A stretch of DNA of 37,806 nt from UBA685 sp002299005 (GTDB taxonomy: Bacteria > Pseudomonadota > Alphaproteobacteria > Puniceispirillales > Puniceispirillaceae). The position numbers were made by a program, and so were the translations under genes. The stretch lies in assembly GCA_963966775.1 (NCBI GenBank), contig CAXAAH010000014.1:1-37806 (forward strand), read 5' to 3'. A model generated the notes under the pieces. That model did not search any database. It was not told the DNA's origin and saw nothing but the letters and a program-made list of their open reading frames with translations. The number at the start of each line of letters is the position of its first letter. The first letter of the stretch is position 1. Positions 9,237 through 18,856 of this stretch are shown piece after piece.

Positions 9237-10415
9237 ATGAGTGAAATGCAAATCAGACCAATGACTTTGAACTTCGGCCCGCAGCATCCTGCGGCGCACG
9301 GCGTGTTGCGTCTTGTGCTTGAAATGGATGGTGAGGTGATTGAACGTGCAGATGCCCATGTGGGCTTGCTGCATCGCGGCACCGAAAAGCTGATTGAACA
9401 AAAGACATATCTTCAGGCATTGCCATATTTTGACCGCCTTGATTATATCTCTCCAATGAACCAAGAGCATGCATGGGCGCTATCGATTGAAAAGGCGTTG
9501 AATATTGAAGTGCCAAAGCGCGCGCAATATATTCGTGTTCTTTATTGTGAAATTGGCCGTATTTTGAACCATGTGTTGAATTTGACGACCTTTGCGATTG
9601 ATGTTGGCGCGATGACCCCGCTTCTTTGGGGCTTTGAAGAGCGTGAGACATTGATGGAATTCTATGAGCGTGCATGTGGTGCGCGCTTGCACGCCGCCTA
9701 TTTCCGTCCGGGCGGTGTTCATCAGGATCTGCCCGATGGTCTTTGTGATGATATCTTGAAATGGGCCGATAAATTCCCTGAGTTCATCACGGATATTGAG
9801 ACATTGCTGACTGATAACCGTATCTTTAAACAGCGTACGGTGAATATCGGTGTTGTGAGCCGTGAAGAAGCGCTTGATTTTGGTCTAACAGGCCCATGTC
9901 TTCGTGCGACAGGCACACCGTGGGATTTGCGTAAATCGCAGCCATATGATGCCTATGCCGAGATGGATTTTGATATTCCTGTTGGTAAGACGGGCGATTG
10001 TTATGCCCGCTATTTGGTTCGTATCGAAGAGATGCGCCAATCATTGCGCATCATCCGTCAAGCGATTGAGAATATGCCAGAAGGCCCTGTGCTAGCGGCG
10101 AATAATAAAGTGACACCGCCGCGTCGTGGTGACATGAAAAACTCAATGGAAGCGCTTATCCATCACTTTAAGCTTTATACAGAAGGCTTCCACGTCCCTG
10201 AGGGCGAGAGCTATACAGCTGTTGAAGCGCCAAAGGGTGAGTTTGGTGTCTATCTTGTCGCTGATGGCACAAATAAGCCGTATCGCGCACGCCTGAGAGC
10301 GCCTGGTTATTACTTTATGGCCGCCGTGGATTATCTATGCCGTGGTCATATGCTTGCCGATTCTGTCGCGATTATCGGCTCTTTAGATATTGTATTTGGT
10401 GAGATTGACCGATGA
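9237..10415 (+). CDS. nuoD: NADH-quinone oxidoreductase subunit D
   Basis: NuoD is the 49-kDa-type subunit related to the large subunit of NiFe hydrogenases and forms much of the quinone-binding pocket with NuoB. The 392-aa protein begins with the conserved GPQHPAAHGVLRL stretch (14-26) and has HRGTEKLIE, NREKM-region equivalents and the typical C-terminus SLDIVFGEIDR. Its last four bases overlap the nuoE start as ATGA, indicating translational coupling. Confidence 0.97.
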   Translation: MSEMQIRPMTLNFGPQHPAAHGVLRLVLEMDGEVIERADAHVGLLHRGTEKLIEQKTYLQALPYFDRLDYISPMNQEHAWALSIEKALNIEVPKRAQYIRVLYCEIGRILNHVLNLTTFAIDVGAMTPLLWGFEERETLMEFYERACGARLHAAYFRPGGVHQDLPDGLCDDILKWADKFPEFITDIETLLTDNRIFKQRTVNIGVVSREEALDFGLTGPCLRATGTPWDLRKSQPYDAYAEMDFDIPVGKTGDCYARYLVRIEEMRQSLRIIRQAIENMPEGPVLAANNKVTPPRRGDMKNSMEALIHHFKLYTEGFHVPEGESYTAVEAPKGEFGVYLVADGTNKPYRARLRAPGYYFMAAVDYLCRGHMLADSVAIIGSLDIVFGEIDR

Positions 10416-11035
10416 GCATTGATAAGCTGATAGCTGAGAACCAGCCTGAGTCTTTTGCTTTCACAAAAGAAAGCGAAGCACAGATTAAGAAGATACTGGC
10501 CAAATATCCAAAGGACAGAGCCGCAAGTGCGGTCATGCCATTGCTAGATTTGGCACAGCGCCAGCATGATAATTGGATCCCGATGAAGGCGATTGAAGAG
10601 ATTGCTAATCGCCTTGATATGGCTGAGATTCGCGTGCTTGAGGTTGCTAGTTTCTATACAATGTACAACCTAAAGCCAGTTGGTAAGTTCTTCTTGCAAG
10701 CTTGTACGACAACCCCCTGCATGTTGCGCGGCTCGGATGATATGATGCGTTGTATCAAAGACCGCCTTGATATCGCGTCAGGTGAGACATCTGAATGCGG
10801 TAATTTCAGCTTACTTGAAGTTGAGTGTCTTGGTGCGTGTGTGAATGCGCCAATTTTGCAGGTGAATGACGATTTCTATGAAGATCTTGATTATGAAACA
10901 ACCGGCGCATTGCTTGATAGCCTTGAGGCAGGTGAGCCTTTGCCTGTTGGGTCTGTGAAAGGCCGTCAGGGATCTGAGTCAGAACAAGGCGCCACATCAT
11001 TGACAGCCCTTAAATCTTCAGCGCAAGAGGTGTAA
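10412..11035 (+). CDS. nuoE: NADH-quinone oxidoreductase subunit E
   Basis: NuoE is the 24-kDa-type thioredoxin-fold subunit holding [2Fe-2S] cluster N1a beside NuoF. The four ligands are Cys98 and Cys103 (ACTTTPC) and Cys139 and Cys143 (CLGAC). The fold occupies about residues 15-165. The remaining 40 or so residues are a polar, low-complexity tail that looks disordered, which is common in alphaproteobacterial NuoE. The start overlaps the nuoD stop. Confidence 0.96.
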   Translation: MSIDKLIAENQPESFAFTKESEAQIKKILAKYPKDRAASAVMPLLDLAQRQHDNWIPMKAIEEIANRLDMAEIRVLEVASFYTMYNLKPVGKFFLQACTTTPCMLRGSDDMMRCIKDRLDIASGETSECGNFSLLEVECLGACVNAPILQVNDDFYEDLDYETTGALLDSLEAGEPLPVGSVKGRQGSESEQGATSLTALKSSAQEV

Positions 11036-11036
11036 G

Positions 11037-12323
11037 ATGCTAGCAGATAAAGATCGTATTTTTACCAATATTTATGGCTGGCATGATTCGGGCCTAAAAG
11101 GCGCCCAAGCCAGAGGTGATTGGGATAAGACAGCCGCTATCCTAAAGCGTGGTCATGAAGACGTTATCGAAGAGGTCAAAGCCTCTGGTTTGCGTGGCCG
11201 TGGTGGTGCTGGTTTCCCAACAGGTCTGAAATGGTCTTTCATGCCAAAGGAAGTGGGCGCGCGTCCACATTACCTTGTGGTGAATGCCGATGAATCAGAG
11301 CCTGGCACATGTAAAGACAGAGATATTATCCGCCATGAGCCGCATAAATTGCTTGAAGGCTGTCTGGTAGCTGGCTTTGCTATGCGTGCGCATGCGGCAT
11401 ATATTTATATTCGCGGTGAATTTGTGAATGAAGCAAGACGTCTTGAAGCAGCGATTGAAGAAGCCTATGAGGCGGGCCTGATTGGCAAGAACGCCTCAGG
11501 GTCTGGCTGGGACTTTGATATCTATCTGCATCGTGGTGCAGGCGCTTATATTTGTGGTGAAGAGACAGCTTTGCTTGAATCTCTTGAAGGTCGCAAAGGC
11601 CAGCCACGCTTGAAGCCGCCATTCCCTGCGGGTGTCGGTCTTTATGGCTGCCCAACAACGATTAATAACGTGGAATCAATCGCGGTTGTGCCAACAATTA
11701 TGCGCAGAGGCGGCGCGTGGTTTGCCGGCCTTGGTAAAGAGAATAACACAGGCACAAAGCTGTTCTGTATTTCAGGTCATGTAAACAATCCGTGTAATGT
11801 CGAAGAAGAGATGGGTATCCCGCTAAAGGAACTTATCGAAAAGCATGCTGGCGGTGTCAGAGGTGGTTGGGACAATCTTCTCGCGATTATTCCAGGTGGC
11901 TCATCTACGCCGATGATGCCGCGTGATGTTTGTGATGATATGACGATGGATTTTGATGCCTTGCGCAATGCTGGCACAGGTCTTGGGACTGCGGGCATTA
12001 TCGTGATGGATAAATCAACCGATATTGTGCGCGCCATTAGCCGTATTTCTTATTTCTATAAGCATGAATCATGTGGCCAATGTACGCCTTGCCGTGAAGG
12101 CACAGGCTGGATGTATCGCATGATGGATAGGCTTGTTCGTGGTGAGGCAGAAGAGTATGAGATTGATACGCTTTTCCAAGTCACAAAACAGGTTGAAGGC
12201 CATACAATTTGTGCGCTAGGCGATGCGGCCGCATGGCCAATTCAAGGTCTTATCAAACATTTCCGTCCTGAGATTGAGCGTCGTATTGCGATGCGTAAAT
12301 CTGTGATGGAAGCGGCTCAATAA
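11037..12323 (+). CDS. nuoF: NADH-quinone oxidoreductase subunit F
   Basis: NuoF is the 51-kDa-type subunit that binds NADH and FMN and carries [4Fe-4S] cluster N3. The glycine-rich GLRGRGGAGFPTG loop at 51-63 serves the FMN/NADH site. The N3 ligands are Cys346, Cys349 and Cys352 (SCGQCTPCREG) plus Cys392. At 428 aa it has the normal length. It starts one base after the nuoE stop codon, so coupling with nuoE is likely. Confidence 0.98.
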   Translation: MLADKDRIFTNIYGWHDSGLKGAQARGDWDKTAAILKRGHEDVIEEVKASGLRGRGGAGFPTGLKWSFMPKEVGARPHYLVVNADESEPGTCKDRDIIRHEPHKLLEGCLVAGFAMRAHAAYIYIRGEFVNEARRLEAAIEEAYEAGLIGKNASGSGWDFDIYLHRGAGAYICGEETALLESLEGRKGQPRLKPPFPAGVGLYGCPTTINNVESIAVVPTIMRRGGAWFAGLGKENNTGTKLFCISGHVNNPCNVEEEMGIPLKELIEKHAGGVRGGWDNLLAIIPGGSSTPMMPRDVCDDMTMDFDALRNAGTGLGTAGIIVMDKSTDIVRAISRISYFYKHESCGQCTPCREGTGWMYRMMDRLVRGEAEEYEIDTLFQVTKQVEGHTICALGDAAAWPIQGLIKHFRPEIERRIAMRKSVMEAAQ

Positions 12324-12345
12324 GCGAAGCTGAAGGATTGAAAAA

Positions 12346-14406
12346 ATGCCAAAACTGACCGTCAATGGTATTGAAGTAGAAGTAGAAAACGGGGCAAGTG
12401 TTCTGCAAGCTTGTGAAGAAGCTGGCTATGAAATTCCGCGTTTTTGCTATCATGAAAGACTGTCTATTGCTGGCAATTGCCGCATGTGTCTTGTCGATAT
12501 GGAACGTGCGCCAAAGCCAATTGCCTCATGCGCCATGCCTGCCGCTGATGGGATGGTCATTGACACACAATCAGAGCGTGTCAAAAAAGCACGCGAAGGT
12601 GTGATGGAATTCTTGCTTGTGAACCACCCGCTAGATTGTCCGATTTGTGATCAAGGCGGTGAGTGTGACTTGCAAGACCAAGCGATGGGTTATGGCGAAG
12701 ATAGCTCTCGTTATGTAGAAAATAAGCGCGCGGTTGATGAAAAGCATATGGGGCCGTTGATTAAGACGGTTATGACACGCTGTATTCATTGTACACGCTG
12801 TGTGCGTTTTGCGACTGAGGTTGCGGGTGTGCCTGAGCTTGGTGCGATTGGTCGCGGCGAGAATATGGAAATCACCACCTATCTTGAAAAGACGCTTGCG
12901 TCTGAGCTTTCAGCGAACGTGATTGACCTATGTCCTGTTGGCGCTTTGACGTCACGCCCTTATGCCTTTGTCGCGCGCCCTTGGGAGCTGAATAAGACTG
13001 AGAGCATTGATGTTATGGATGCGCAAGGCGCAAATATCCGTGTTGATGCCAGAGGCGGTCAAGTGATGCGTGTGATGCCGCGCTTGAATGAAGCGGTAAA
13101 TGAAGAGTGGATTTCAGATAAAGCGCGCTATGCGATTGATGGTCTGCGTCGCCAGCGTCTTGATAAGCCATTTATTCGTGGCAAAGATGGTCGCTTGCAA
13201 GCCGCTGGCTGGGATGAAGCCCTCGCAGCGGTTGGCGCACAGCTAAAGAAGGCCAAAGCCAAAGGCACAGCGGCAATCGTTGGTGACCAGATGGATGGCG
13301 AAGCTATCTTTGCGATGAAGAGCTTGATGGATAAAATCGGCTCGCCGCATATGGATTGCCGCCAAGATGGGGCAAAGCTTAATCCAAAAGCCAGAGCCAG
13401 CTATCTGTTCAATTCAACCATTGAAGGCGCTGATGAAGCAGATGCGATTTTGATTGTGGGCTCAAACCCGCGTATCGAAGCGCCTGTGATGAATGCCCGT
13501 ATTCGCCGCAATCACCTGATGAATAAGGTTGCGATTGCGCATATTGGCGCTGAAGCTGACCTGACATACCCGGTAAAATATTTGGGTGATGATATCGCTG
13601 TCTTAGACGAGATCGCAGAAGGTAAGCACCCATTTGCAAAGATAATGGCAAAGGCGAAGAAGCCGATGATCATCCTTGGTATGGGCGCTGTTGCGCGCAA
13701 AGATGGTGCCGCTATTTTGGGCCGTGCTAAGGCGATTGCTGATAACACGAAGATGGTTAGCGCTGATTGGAACGGCTTTAACGTCCTTCATACAGCTGCC
13801 TCTCGTGTTGCTGCGATGGATTTGGGCTTTGTGCCAGCAAAGGGCGGGCTTGATACAGACGGCATCCTGAAGGGCGCTGAAAAGGGCGATATTAAGCTTG
13901 TGTGGCTTCTTGGTGCTGATGAAGTTGATATGTCAGCGCTTGAAAAAGCCTTTGTGATTTATCAAGGTCATCATGGTGACAAGGGCGCGTCAATCGCAGA
14001 TATCGTTCTGCCAGGCGCGGCTTATACCGAAAAAGACGGTACTTATGTGAATTTTGAAGGCCGTGTTCAGCGCGGTGCCAGAGCCGCTTTCCCGCCAGGT
14101 GAAGCAAAAGATGATTGGGCGATTATCCGCGCAGTCTCTGCGGTGATTAACAAGACATTGCCATTTGATAATGCCGCGGCATGTCATGATGCGATGGTCG
14201 AGGCTGTGCCGCACCTTGGTGATTTGGACGAGATTGCGCCTGCAAAATGGGTGAAATTTGGTACAGCAACAAAACTATCAGCTGAGCCGGTTGGTCAAGC
14301 GCTTGAGCAATTCTATATGACATGCCCAATTAGCCGCGCATCTGAGACGATGGCGGAATGTTTGGTTGCGTCTAAGTCAGATGCCTCATTGTTGGCGGCG
14401 GAGTAA
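12346..14406 (+). CDS. nuoG: NADH-quinone oxidoreductase subunit G
   Basis: NuoG is the largest peripheral-arm subunit and a chain of iron-sulfur clusters. The N-terminal 2Fe-2S domain has Cys34, Cys45, Cys48 and Cys62 (N1b). The His-Cys3 motif for N5 is His94, Cys98, Cys101 and Cys107. Cluster N4 uses Cys146, Cys149, Cys152 and Cys196. No extra CxxC ligand set for the N7 cluster of E. coli-type NuoG is evident downstream. The rest, to 686 aa, is the molybdopterin-oxidoreductase-like domain without cofactor. Length and cluster set match alphaproteobacterial and mitochondrial 75-kDa subunits. Confidence 0.97.
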   Translation: MPKLTVNGIEVEVENGASVLQACEEAGYEIPRFCYHERLSIAGNCRMCLVDMERAPKPIASCAMPAADGMVIDTQSERVKKAREGVMEFLLVNHPLDCPICDQGGECDLQDQAMGYGEDSSRYVENKRAVDEKHMGPLIKTVMTRCIHCTRCVRFATEVAGVPELGAIGRGENMEITTYLEKTLASELSANVIDLCPVGALTSRPYAFVARPWELNKTESIDVMDAQGANIRVDARGGQVMRVMPRLNEAVNEEWISDKARYAIDGLRRQRLDKPFIRGKDGRLQAAGWDEALAAVGAQLKKAKAKGTAAIVGDQMDGEAIFAMKSLMDKIGSPHMDCRQDGAKLNPKARASYLFNSTIEGADEADAILIVGSNPRIEAPVMNARIRRNHLMNKVAIAHIGAEADLTYPVKYLGDDIAVLDEIAEGKHPFAKIMAKAKKPMIILGMGAVARKDGAAILGRAKAIADNTKMVSADWNGFNVLHTAASRVAAMDLGFVPAKGGLDTDGILKGAEKGDIKLVWLLGADEVDMSALEKAFVIYQGHHGDKGASIADIVLPGAAYTEKDGTYVNFEGRVQRGARAAFPPGEAKDDWAIIRAVSAVINKTLPFDNAAACHDAMVEAVPHLGDLDEIAPAKWVKFGTATKLSAEPVGQALEQFYMTCPISRASETMAECLVASKSDASLLAAE

Positions 14407-14410
14407 AGAT

Positions 14411-15433
14411 ATGCCTGAATTTTTGACACAAGGCTGGTTGTTTGAACTAGCCATCATCATTGGCAAGATTTTGCTACTTGTTGTGCCATTGCTTATCGCT
14501 GTTGCCTATCTGACTTTGGCAGAGCGCCGTGTGATTGGCTTTATGCAATTGCGCAAGGGCCCGAATGTGGTTGGCCCGTTTGGGATGTTCCAGCCTTTTG
14601 CGGATGCGCTAAAATTGATGGCGAAAGAGACCATCTTGCCAGCAGGTGCTGATAAGATTGTCTTTATGATTGCCCCGATTTTGACCTTTGTTCTTGCGAT
14701 TGTGGCTTGGGCGGTTATCCCGTTTGATGCAGGGCTTGTTTTGGCCGATATTAATGTCGGTATCCTGTATTTATTTGCGATCTCATCGCTTGGTGTTTAC
14801 GGCGTTATCATGGCTGGTTGGGCGTCGAATTCAAAATATGCCTTTTTGGGCGCGCTTCGTTCAGCGGCCCAAATGGTGTCTTATGAAGTGTCTATGGGCC
14901 TTGTGATTATCACAGTCTTGCTGTGTGTCGGCTCATTGAACCTGTCTCATATCATCGAAGCTCAGCGCGGCATGTGGTTTGCGATACCGCTTTTCCCGAT
15001 GTTCATCGTGTTCTTTATCTCAACCTTGGCCGAAACAAACAGAGCGCCGTTCGATTTGCCTGAAGGTGAATCAGAATTGGTCGCGGGTTATTTTGTTGAA
15101 TATTCATCAATGAGCTTCGCGCTCTTCTTCCTTGGTGAATATGCCAATATGATTTTGATGTCAGCCATGACAGCCTTGCTGTTCTTGGGCGGCTGGTTGC
15201 CACCATTTGATATCGCGCCATTCACTTGGATCCCGGGGCCTATCTGGTTCATTTTGAAGATTGTCTTTATCTTGTTTGTCTTCTTGTGGGTTCGTGCAAC
15301 AACACCGCGTTATCGCTATGACCAGCTGATGCGCCTTGGTTGGAAAGTCTTTTTACCATTCTCACTCATTTGGGTTGTGCTGACAGCTGGCTTCTTGATT
15401 GCCACTGATAATCTGCCACCCTTCATGAGCTAG
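14411..15433 (+). CDS. nuoH: NADH-quinone oxidoreductase subunit H
   Basis: NuoH (ND1 type) is the membrane subunit that forms the quinone-access channel at the junction with the peripheral arm. From ATG 14411 the product is 340 aa with about eight membrane segments. Conserved segments are RKGPNVVGPFGMFQPFADALKL after the first helix and the loop AETNRAPFDLPEGESELVAG, whose acidic residues face the quinone cavity. The start is preferred over an in-frame ATG at 14366 because the latter lies inside nuoG and because MPEFLTQGW begins the conserved N-terminus. Confidence 0.96.
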   Translation: MPEFLTQGWLFELAIIIGKILLLVVPLLIAVAYLTLAERRVIGFMQLRKGPNVVGPFGMFQPFADALKLMAKETILPAGADKIVFMIAPILTFVLAIVAWAVIPFDAGLVLADINVGILYLFAISSLGVYGVIMAGWASNSKYAFLGALRSAAQMVSYEVSMGLVIITVLLCVGSLNLSHIIEAQRGMWFAIPLFPMFIVFFISTLAETNRAPFDLPEGESELVAGYFVEYSSMSFALFFLGEYANMILMSAMTALLFLGGWLPPFDIAPFTWIPGPIWFILKIVFILFVFLWVRATTPRYRYDQLMRLGWKVFLPFSLIWVVLTAGFLIATDNLPPFMS

Positions 15434-15451
15434 TTGACGGAGTAACCTTAG

Positions 15452-15940
15452 ATGCAATTAGTAATGAACGCTGTTCGCTCGTTTCTTTTGTTGGAACTAG
15501 TCAAAGGTCTTGGCCTTACTTTGAAGTATTTCTTCAAGCCAAAGGTGACTTTGAACTATCCGTATGAGAAGGGCTATCTGTCACCGCGCTTTAGAGGCGA
15601 GCATGCGCTTCGTCGCTATGCCAATGGTGAGGAAAGATGCATTGCTTGTAAGCTATGTGAGGCCGTATGCCCCGCGCAAGCGATTACCATCGAAGCTGAG
15701 CCTCGTGAAGATGGCTCTCGTCGCACAACACGCTATGACATTGATATGACAAAATGCATCTATTGCGGTTTTTGTCAGGAAGCGTGTCCTGTGGATGCGA
15801 TTGTCGAAGGGCCAAATTTCGAATTCGCCACAGAAACAAGAGAAGAGCTTTACTATGATAAAGACAAGCTTTTGGCCAATGGCGACCGTTGGGAAACAGA
15901 GATTGCCCGCAATCTCGCAAGTGACGCAAAGTGGCGTTAA
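15452..15940 (+). CDS. nuoI: NADH-quinone oxidoreductase subunit I
   Basis: NuoI is the 8Fe ferredoxin-like subunit carrying clusters N6a and N6b that connect NuoG to NuoB. Two CxxCxxCxxxCP motifs are present: Cys63, 66, 69, 73 and Cys102, 105, 108, 112. An amphipathic N-terminal segment (about 1-30) would lie on the membrane. The length of 162 aa is standard for Alphaproteobacteria. A 60-base spacer follows before nuoJ. Confidence 0.97.
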   Translation: MQLVMNAVRSFLLLELVKGLGLTLKYFFKPKVTLNYPYEKGYLSPRFRGEHALRRYANGEERCIACKLCEAVCPAQAITIEAEPREDGSRRTTRYDIDMTKCIYCGFCQEACPVDAIVEGPNFEFATETREELYYDKDKLLANGDRWETEIARNLASDAKWR

Positions 15941-16000
15941 ACAGCTTTTGGGCAAGATTAGTGGCCAATAAAATTGGTTGGGGAATAAAGGCGTAGGGTA

Positions 16001-16597
16001 ATGATTGAAAGTCTATTTTTCTATCTGTTCGCAACAGTGACATGCTTGTCAGGTTTGATGGTGATTTCATCCAAAAACCCTGTTCATTCAGTGTTGTTTT
16101 TGATTTTAGCATTCTTTAATGCGGCCGGGCTGTTTGTGATGCTTGGCGCTGAATTTTTGGCGATGCTATTGGTGGTTGTTTATGTCGGCGCGGTTGCGGT
16201 GTTGTTCTTGTTCGTCGTGATGATGCTCGATATCAACTTCTCTGAGCTACGCGAGGGCTTCCAGAAATATATGCCTTTGGGGCTAGCTGTTGGCGGCTTG
16301 TTGCTGGCTGAACTATTCTTGACGGTCTTTGCTGGCACATCATCTATTACATCCATTCCGCAATCAGACGGCCCGCATAATACGGCCGCGATTGGGTTGG
16401 TGCTTTACACAGATTACGTCTATTTGTTCCAGCTAGCTGGCATGATTTTGCTCGTGGCGATGATCGGGGCGATTACCCTTACATTGCGCAAGCGCGAAGG
16501 TGTGCGCCGCCAAGTGGTCACAGAACAAAATAGCCGCACAAGAGAGCAATCTGTTGAGGTTGTCCAAGTTCAAACAGGTCAGGGTGTGGGGAAATAA
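16001..16597 (+). CDS. nuoJ: NADH-quinone oxidoreductase subunit J
   Basis: NuoJ (ND6 type) is a membrane subunit with five predicted helices and takes part in coupling quinone reduction to proton translocation. The conserved third helix LLVVVYVGAVAVLFLFVVMML is at about 56-76. The 198-aa product ends in a charged cytosolic tail rich in Arg, Glu and Gln. The stop codon is separated from the nuoK ATG by a single base. Confidence 0.95.
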   Translation: MIESLFFYLFATVTCLSGLMVISSKNPVHSVLFLILAFFNAAGLFVMLGAEFLAMLLVVVYVGAVAVLFLFVVMMLDINFSELREGFQKYMPLGLAVGGLLLAELFLTVFAGTSSITSIPQSDGPHNTAAIGLVLYTDYVYLFQLAGMILLVAMIGAITLTLRKREGVRRQVVTEQNSRTREQSVEVVQVQTGQGVGK

Positions 16598-16598
16598 C

Positions 16599-16910
16599 AT
16601 GCTGGAAATTTCATTAGCACATTATCTGTCAGTTGCCGCCATTCTGTTTACGTTTGGCGTATTCGGTATCTTCATTAATCGTAAAAACGTGATCACGATT
16701 TTGATGTCTATCGAATTGCTTTTATTATCGGTGAATATCAACCTTGTTGCGTTTTCGGCCTATGCAGGCGATTTGACGGGACAGATTTTTTCACTATTCA
16801 TTTTGACTGTTGCGGCCGCTGAGGCGGCAATTGGTCTTGCCATTCTTGTGATTTTCTTCCGTAACCGTGGTTCTATCGCGGTTGAAGATATCAATGTGAT
16901 GAAAGGCTAG
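16599..16910 (+). CDS. nuoK: NADH-quinone oxidoreductase subunit K
   Basis: NuoK (ND4L type) is a three-helix membrane subunit contributing to the proton pathway between NuoJ and NuoN. The 103-aa protein has the conserved Glu in helix 2 (ILMSIELLLLSVN, about 34-46) and another in helix 3 (AAAEAAIGLA). ATG 16599 gives the normal N-terminus. The same frame stays open upstream to 16500, but that stretch lies inside nuoJ and encodes a hydrophilic extension foreign to the family. Confidence 0.95.
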   Translation: MLEISLAHYLSVAAILFTFGVFGIFINRKNVITILMSIELLLLSVNINLVAFSAYAGDLTGQIFSLFILTVAAAEAAIGLAILVIFFRNRGSIAVEDINVMKG

Positions 16911-16919
16911 GGGACGGCT

Positions 16920-18854
16920 ATGTATCACGCCATTGTCTTTTTACCTCTGCTAGGTGCTTTGCTAGCAGGCTTCTTCTCGTTAAGCCATAAACACGCCGCA
17001 TCAGCGCTTGTATCTATTGTTGGTGTTGTTGGCTCGCTTGCGCTTTCAATCATCGCCTTCTTTGATGTAGCGGTTGGTGGTAACCCTCTCACCATAGAGC
17101 TGGCGCGTTGGATTGTTTCAGGTGATTTTGATGCCTCATGGGCATTGCGCTTTGATACGCTGACAGCGGTTATGCTGATTGTTGTCACGGGCGTGTCATC
17201 ATGTGTACATATCTATTCAGTTGGTTATATGTCGCATGACCCGGCAAGAGGCCGTTTCATGGCCTATCTGAGCTTGTTCACCTTTGCGATGTTGATGCTT
17301 GTGACAGCTGATAATCTTGTCCAGCTATTCTTTGGCTGGGAAGGTGTGGGCGTTGCCTCATATCTTTTGATTGGCTTTTGGTATCATAAGGAATCAGCCC
17401 ATACAGCGGCGATGAAGGCCTTTGTGGTCAACCGCGTGGGTGATTTCGGCTTTGCGCTTGGTATTTTGGCCGTCTTTGCCTTGTTTGGCTCCGTTCAGTT
17501 TGATGACATCTTTGCCAATGCCGCAGAGATTGCGAAGACTGACATTTTATTCTTTGGCTTTTCTATGCCGGCATTGGAATTGGCGTCTATCTTGCTATTT
17601 ATTGGTGCGATGGGTAAATCGGCACAGCTTGGCCTGCACACATGGTTGCCTGATGCGATGGAAGGGCCGACACCTGTTTCAGCCCTTATTCACGCGGCAA
17701 CAATGGTGACAGCGGGCGTCTTTATGGTTTGCCGCCTATCACCTGTTATCGAATATGCGCCGCTTGCTCTTGATATCATCACAGTGGTTGGTGCGCTGAC
17801 AGCGATTTTTGCGGCGACCGTGGGGATGACACAGTTTGATATTAAGCGTGTGATTGCTTATTCAACCTGCTCACAGCTTGGCTACATGTTCTTTGCCGCG
17901 GGTGTCTCTGCATACCCTGCCGCGATGTTCCACCTGACAACACATGCTTTCTTCAAGGCGCTGTTGTTCTTAGGGGCTGGCTCTGTTATCCACGCTTTGT
18001 CTGATGAGCAAGATTTGCGCAATATGGGCGGTATCCGCAAGCAGGTGCCTGTCACCTATGCGATGATGTGGATTGGCTCATTGGCGCTTGCTGGGTTCCC
18101 GTTCTTTGCTGGTTTCTATTCAAAAGATATGATTTTGGAAGCTGCCTATGCCGCCCATACAGGGGTTGGTCAAATGGCCTTCTGGCTTGGCTGTCTTGCC
18201 GCTTTGCTGACCGCATTCTATAGCTGGCGTCTGCTTATTTTGGCCTTCCATGGCACACCGCGCGCAAGTGCTGAAGTGATGTCACATGTGCATGAATCAC
18301 CAAAGGTGATGCTATTGCCGCTTGTGCCTTTGGCATTGGGTGCAATTTTCGCAGGCTTCCTTGGTTATGAGTTGTTTGTTGGGTATGATTTTGCGCAATT
18401 CTGGGGTGATTCAATCTTCATCTTGCCAACGCATCAAGCGATGGAAAATGCGCATCATGTACCAACATGGGTGAAGTTACTGCCAATTGGTTTGGCAACA
18501 GCGGGTGTGGCTATGGCGTATGTTGCCTATACATTCATCCCGTCATTGCCGGGCGCGATTGCCAAACGTTTTGCGCCTATCCATAAATTCTTCTTCAATA
18601 AATGGTATTTTGATGAGCTTTATGACGCCATCTTTGTGAAGCCATCTGTGAAGATTGGTGCGCTGTTATGGCAACGTGGTGATAAGGATACGATTGATGG
18701 CTATGGGCCTGATGGGATTACCGCCTTTGTGCTTCGTATCTCACAAGCTGCCTCGCGTATTCAATCGGGGTATGTATATCACTATGCCTTTGCGATGATG
18801 ATTGGCATTGTCGTTCTACTTTCATGGTATTTTAGCGGGTTCGGGGGACAATAG
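16920..18854 (+). CDS. nuoL: NADH-quinone oxidoreductase subunit L
   Basis: NuoL (ND5 type) is the distal antiporter-like proton-pumping subunit. The 644-aa product shows many membrane helices, the conserved LFFGWEGVGVASYLLIGFW segment with its key Glu, the GKSAQLGLHTWLPDAMEGPTPVSALIHAATMV motif with Lys and His of the proton channel, and a C-terminal region that would include the long lateral helix. It begins nine bases after nuoK and ends two bases before nuoM. Confidence 0.97.
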   Translation: MYHAIVFLPLLGALLAGFFSLSHKHAASALVSIVGVVGSLALSIIAFFDVAVGGNPLTIELARWIVSGDFDASWALRFDTLTAVMLIVVTGVSSCVHIYSVGYMSHDPARGRFMAYLSLFTFAMLMLVTADNLVQLFFGWEGVGVASYLLIGFWYHKESAHTAAMKAFVVNRVGDFGFALGILAVFALFGSVQFDDIFANAAEIAKTDILFFGFSMPALELASILLFIGAMGKSAQLGLHTWLPDAMEGPTPVSALIHAATMVTAGVFMVCRLSPVIEYAPLALDIITVVGALTAIFAATVGMTQFDIKRVIAYSTCSQLGYMFFAAGVSAYPAAMFHLTTHAFFKALLFLGAGSVIHALSDEQDLRNMGGIRKQVPVTYAMMWIGSLALAGFPFFAGFYSKDMILEAAYAAHTGVGQMAFWLGCLAALLTAFYSWRLLILAFHGTPRASAEVMSHVHESPKVMLLPLVPLALGAIFAGFLGYELFVGYDFAQFWGDSIFILPTHQAMENAHHVPTWVKLLPIGLATAGVAMAYVAYTFIPSLPGAIAKRFAPIHKFFFNKWYFDELYDAIFVKPSVKIGALLWQRGDKDTIDGYGPDGITAFVLRISQAASRIQSGYVYHYAFAMMIGIVVLLSWYFSGFGGQ

Positions 18855-18856
18855 GC

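Noticed and set aside
16500..16598. An upstream extension of nuoK
   Set aside because: It lies within nuoJ in another frame and adds a hydrophilic stretch not found in the three-helix NuoK family.
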